The notes under the pieces: generated by a model
Database searches by the model: none
What the model saw: the letters and a program-made list of their open reading frames with translations, nothing else
What the model was told of the DNA's origin: nothing
In this document: in pieces, positions 61,145 through 64,000 of the stretch
How positions within the stretch are numbered: the first letter of the stretch is position 1
Layout of the letters: each line of letters begins with the position of its first letter
Translations under genes and position numbers: made by a program
NCBI GenBank assembly: GCA_958439725.1
Contig: CAUBWJ010000010.1
Location: 1 to 64,000 of the forward strand
DNA length: 64,000 nucleotides
DNA from: an uncultured Muribaculaceae bacterium
GTDB taxonomy: Bacteria > Bacteroidota > Bacteroidia > Bacteroidales > Muribaculaceae
Direction: 5' to 3'

Positions 61145-61841
61145 ATCGGTAAAATGGTGTTGCGCCACAAAATTAGGAATTTTTTCGCTACATCCTCGCA
61201 TCAGGCCGCCACGTGGCCCTGGGAACGTCGGCCTCCGGCCGTCGAATTCGCGGATGCTGACGGTCGCCCACGCTGACGCATTACGCGGCAGCGCATTTTC
61301 CGAAGCTCGCCGCGCTTGAAGAAGGGGGGGCACTTCCTTCCGGCAGCTTACGCAGCCGGTTGTAAAAAAATCGCGCATCCTGCGCTACCCCGCCTCAGGA
61401 GCGTCGGCGCCCCTATCGCCACTCATCTCGCCGTCGATAAGGATATCGACGGTCCATGTGCCTGCGAACCGGGAGCGCCGGCGGCGCGATTTCTTTACAA
61501 CTGGCTGCGTAAGCTGCCAGAGAAGTATGATATCGCTTCTATTTGCGGCGAGCTTCGGAGAATGCGATGCCGCAAGGAGCGGTAGCTTGGGCCATGACCT
61601 CGGGCCGTCGAAAAATCGGGTATTCCCGCATTTTAGGATATTTTTTGTTAACTGATTTCGGGCGTCGGAAGGCTAAAATCGGGGCTTTTTGGGGCTGACA
61701 ATGCATATTCAGAAGATAGTGCAATTGATTGATAATATAATTCATTTAAAAAGAGTAAATATGTATATAATTTTGTTGCATGCCATGTAGACTATTAACA
61801 TTCCTTATATCATTATCCATTAACTCACCTATTCTTTTATC
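61145..61841. other. Intergenic region between rlmN and the SusC-like gene
   Basis: About 700 bases with no recognised gene; most of it is the repeat element at 61283-61574. A minus-strand -7 candidate TAATTTTG (61168-61175) may serve rlmN. A plus-strand TAATTTTG at 61768-61775, 66 bases before the SusC-like ATG, may serve that gene. Confidence 0.5.
61283..61574. repeat. Composite inverted repeat B-A-A'-B' (copy 3)
   Basis: Module B (61283-61314) and module A (61339-61390) are followed by inverted A (61471-61520) and inverted B (61543-61574). It is the same parts list as the element at 16350-16628 but turned inside out: here the A modules face each other in the middle. Confidence 0.65.
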
Positions 61842-64000
61842 ATGAGTAAGAGTATTAATTATCAGGGCAGAAGCTCAATGTTGGCATCGCTGTTTCTGGG
61901 AGGTGTGTGCATGTGTGCGCCTTTGGCAGCAGAAGCATCACCCACAGCTGCGCCGACCGACGGTCAGGCGGCCCTCGCACTGAGCGGACAACAAGAAAGT
62001 GCAAACTCCCAGAAATTGTGGGGGGGGGGTAAATTCCTATGAATCAGTAGGTTATCCCACAGAAAGCAATGGAGTATCTTCCGATGACAAAAAAACAGCA
62101 GCACAAAACCTGCGTACAATCACCGGAGAAGTGACCGACGAGAACGGCGATCCTCTGGTAGGAGCCTCGGTGAAAGTCGTTGGTCAGAAAGAAGGTTCAA
62201 TCACCAACATCGACGGCCGGTTCACAATTCAGGGAAACGATAAAACCGTGCTGGAAATCAGCTTTATAGGCTGTCTTCCCCAGAAAGTAACCGTGGGTAA
62301 CAGCAGCGACCTCAAGATCGTGCTCAAAGAAGACTCCAAGAACCTCGAAGAGGTAGTTGTGATCGGTTATACCACCCAGCGCAAAGGCCTTCTGACCGGT
62401 TCTGTATCGACCATGAAGGTTAAGGACAATCTCAAGACCCTTCCAACCACATCGGCCGGTAACCTTCTTGCAGGTAAACTTTCGGGTGTGAACGTGGGCA
62501 CTCCGGCCGACATTCCCGGCTCCGACCCGTCCATCAGCATCCGCACCGGTTCATCGTGGAACGCACAGAACGTCACCTACGTAATAGACGGCGTTGTGCG
62601 CGGCAGCGGTGACTTCAATGCTCTAAGCCCTAACGAAATCGAGGATATCACCGTGCTCAAGGATGCCGCTTCGGCCGCAATCTACGGTTCCCGTTCAGCC
62701 GGCGGTGTTATCATAGTCACCACCAAGAAAGGCGAGACAGGCAAGCCCGTCATGAACTATTCATACAGCTACGGTTTTGACTCACGCACCAAAAACTCCG
62801 AGCTTACCAACGCCGTTGAAACCGGCGAACTTTACGGAAGAATCAATGGCGACTCCGACCCTGCAGGCTGGGCATGGTCGCAGGAAGAGCTTGATCATTA
62901 CCGCAATATCAATGGCGGTTGGGGTTACGATCAGTTGGGAACCGTATGGCAGCGTCCTACCACCCAGAACCACAACTTCAGCATCAGCGGCGGTACAGAA
63001 AAAATCAAGTATTTCGGTGCGGCATCATACGTGCGCCAGACCGGCTTCATGAAACCGCTGAAATACGACAAATATAATCTGCGACTCAACATCACAGCCG
63101 AAGTAACCAAAGAACTCGAGCTATTCGCAGGTCTGGCTATCTACAATAATTACCAGAACAATATGGTGTTCGGCGGTCCGTATGATACATATCAGAAACT
63201 GCGCATCTGGCAGCCCGACCAGCCCGTTTACACCGACAACGGCCAATATATCGATTATGGCTGGATTGCCAACATGGGTGCGGTGGTAGACGGTGCAGGC
63301 GGCTACAACAAAAACCAGTATCTGAAACCCCAGGGCATTATCAATCTTACATATCACGCTCCGTTCCTCAAAGGACTCAGCGCAAAGGTTTCGTATAGCC
63401 GCAGCTGGACCAACAGCATCAACTCACGTTACAACACAAGCTATCAGATGGCAATTATGAAACGCTCCGGACCTAACGGACGCATAATTTCCACCAAAGA
63501 TGAAGATATTATATCTTGGAAAAAGGCCCTTGACGGTCGTGAGTATCTCCAGAAAACTTCAGGCTGGAGCGGCGACAAACAGTTCAACGTCCAGATTAAC
63601 TACAACAATACGTTCAACGACGTTCACCGCGTATCGGCAGCCCTCGTAACCGAATGGTATGAAGGCAACGGCGCCAGCGTATGGGGCTACCGTCAGGACT
63701 TCCCCGTTTACCGCACAGACCAGTTCTGGGCAGCAAGCAGCTCGAGCGAGAACACCAACGGCGGCGGCGATACCGACTGGACAAGCGGACGCATGTCGTA
63801 TATCGGCCAGTTCAACTACACCTACGACGACAAATATCTGTTCAACTTCTCGTTCCGCGAGGACGGCTCGATGAACTTCGCTCCCGGCAAGCGCTGGGGC
63901 TTCTTTCCCGCAGGCTCCCTGGGCTGGGTAATTTCGCGTGAAGGCTTCTTCAATAGCCTCACCCCCGCCATCAGCTTCCTCAAGGTTCGCGCGTCGGTAG
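61842..64000 (+). CDS. SusC-family outer-membrane transporter, out of frame at a G10 tract; runs off the window
   Basis: The first 60 residues give a signal peptide (MLASLFLGGVCMCAPLAAEA, starting at the internal Met13) and a Ser/Gln-rich linker. A run of ten G (62020-62029) then ends the frame at 62040-62042 (66 residues). The frame that continues after the tract encodes the rest of a SusC protein without a break to 64000: CarboxypepD_reg domain (RTITGEVTDENGDPLVGASV), TonB-box region (LEEVVVIGYTTQ), plug (SIRTGSSWNAQNVTYVIDGV; TVLKDAASAAIYGSRSAGGV) and barrel strands. Nine or twelve G would restore a single frame (WGGVNSYESVG). This is either phase-off in this clone or a sequencing slip. 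The 3' end and any SusD partner lie beyond the window. Confidence 0.85.

Noticed and set aside
61145..61378. N-terminal extension of rlmN
   Set aside because: The added peptide (FFTTGCVSCRKE and so on) is the translation of repeat module A, and the same peptide appears at other copies of the repeat.

Overview
The window reads as a chromosomal segment from a gut-type member of the Bacteroidales, most plausibly Muribaculaceae (the family is an inference). Supporting signs are a complete SusC/SusD pair plus a second SusC-like gene, the type IX secretion genes porW/sprE and porX, glycan-degrading enzymes of the GH92, GH123 and GH141-like types, promoters of the Bacteroidota form (TTTG, a spacer of about 20 bases, then TAnnTTTG), and a fairly high GC content. 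There is no phage, no CRISPR array, no rRNA operon and no complete insertion sequence.

Layout. 0.3-1.8 kb: aspA with a strong terminator. 9.6-1.8 kb (minus strand): a tight operon of aroA, a small membrane protein, a metal ABC permease, porW, porX, tsaE and a tiny two-helix membrane protein. 14.7-9.7 kb (minus): a C-terminal processing protease and mfd. 15.0-15.9 kb: a HigBA-like toxin-antitoxin pair. 16.0-16.3 kb: two identical tRNA-Asn genes. 21.8-16.8 kb (minus): yfhO-like gene, a reduced methyltransferase-like gene, xerD and gluQ. 25.2-21.9 kb (minus): a Tricorn-type protease. 25.7-31.2 kb: a SusC/SusD pair. 31.2-32.4 kb: a four-helix-bundle gene bracketed by degenerate 9-bp repeat arrays. 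32.4-42.4 kb: an envelope lipoprotein and Wzi-like protein, a porin, a 7-alpha-hydroxysteroid dehydrogenase homologue, fmt, a GH92 enzyme and a beta-helix enzyme. 42.4-43.4 kb: a repeat-rich gap with three tandem 77-bp units. 49.3-43.5 kb (minus): flippase-like protein, pfkA, an RsmF-like methyltransferase, lptE and secG. 49.5 kb: a candidate small RNA. 50.2-51.0 kb: a HepT/MntA pair and tRNA-Ala. 54-51.4 kb (minus): a DUF4369-type lipoprotein and comM. 54.1-55.0 kb: outer-membrane phospholipase A. 57.6-55.0 kb (minus): dtd, a MazG-like gene, deoC and two small membrane proteins. 57.6-58.1 kb: an antitoxin next to a decayed toxin. 58.2-60.0 kb: a GH123-like enzyme. 61.1-60.1 kb (minus): rlmN. 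61.8 kb to the end: a SusC-like gene interrupted at a run of ten G.

How it fits together. Most genes are housekeeping and envelope functions in operons whose members overlap by 4 bases or lie a few bases apart. The lifestyle genes handle glycans and host compounds at the cell surface: SusC/D uptake, mannosidase- and N-acetylgalactosaminidase-like enzymes, T9SS components and a bile-acid dehydrogenase homologue. The most unusual signals lie between and at the edges of genes. The first is a G10 tract that puts the second SusC-like gene one base out of frame right after its signal peptide, as expected for a slipped-strand phase switch. The second is a family of modular intergenic repeats (an A module with a B module, often as large inverted pairs). 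The third is the set of 9-bp arrays around the four-helix-bundle gene, with similar 9-bp repeats inside two coding regions. The fourth is a small-RNA candidate with both a good promoter and a terminator hairpin.
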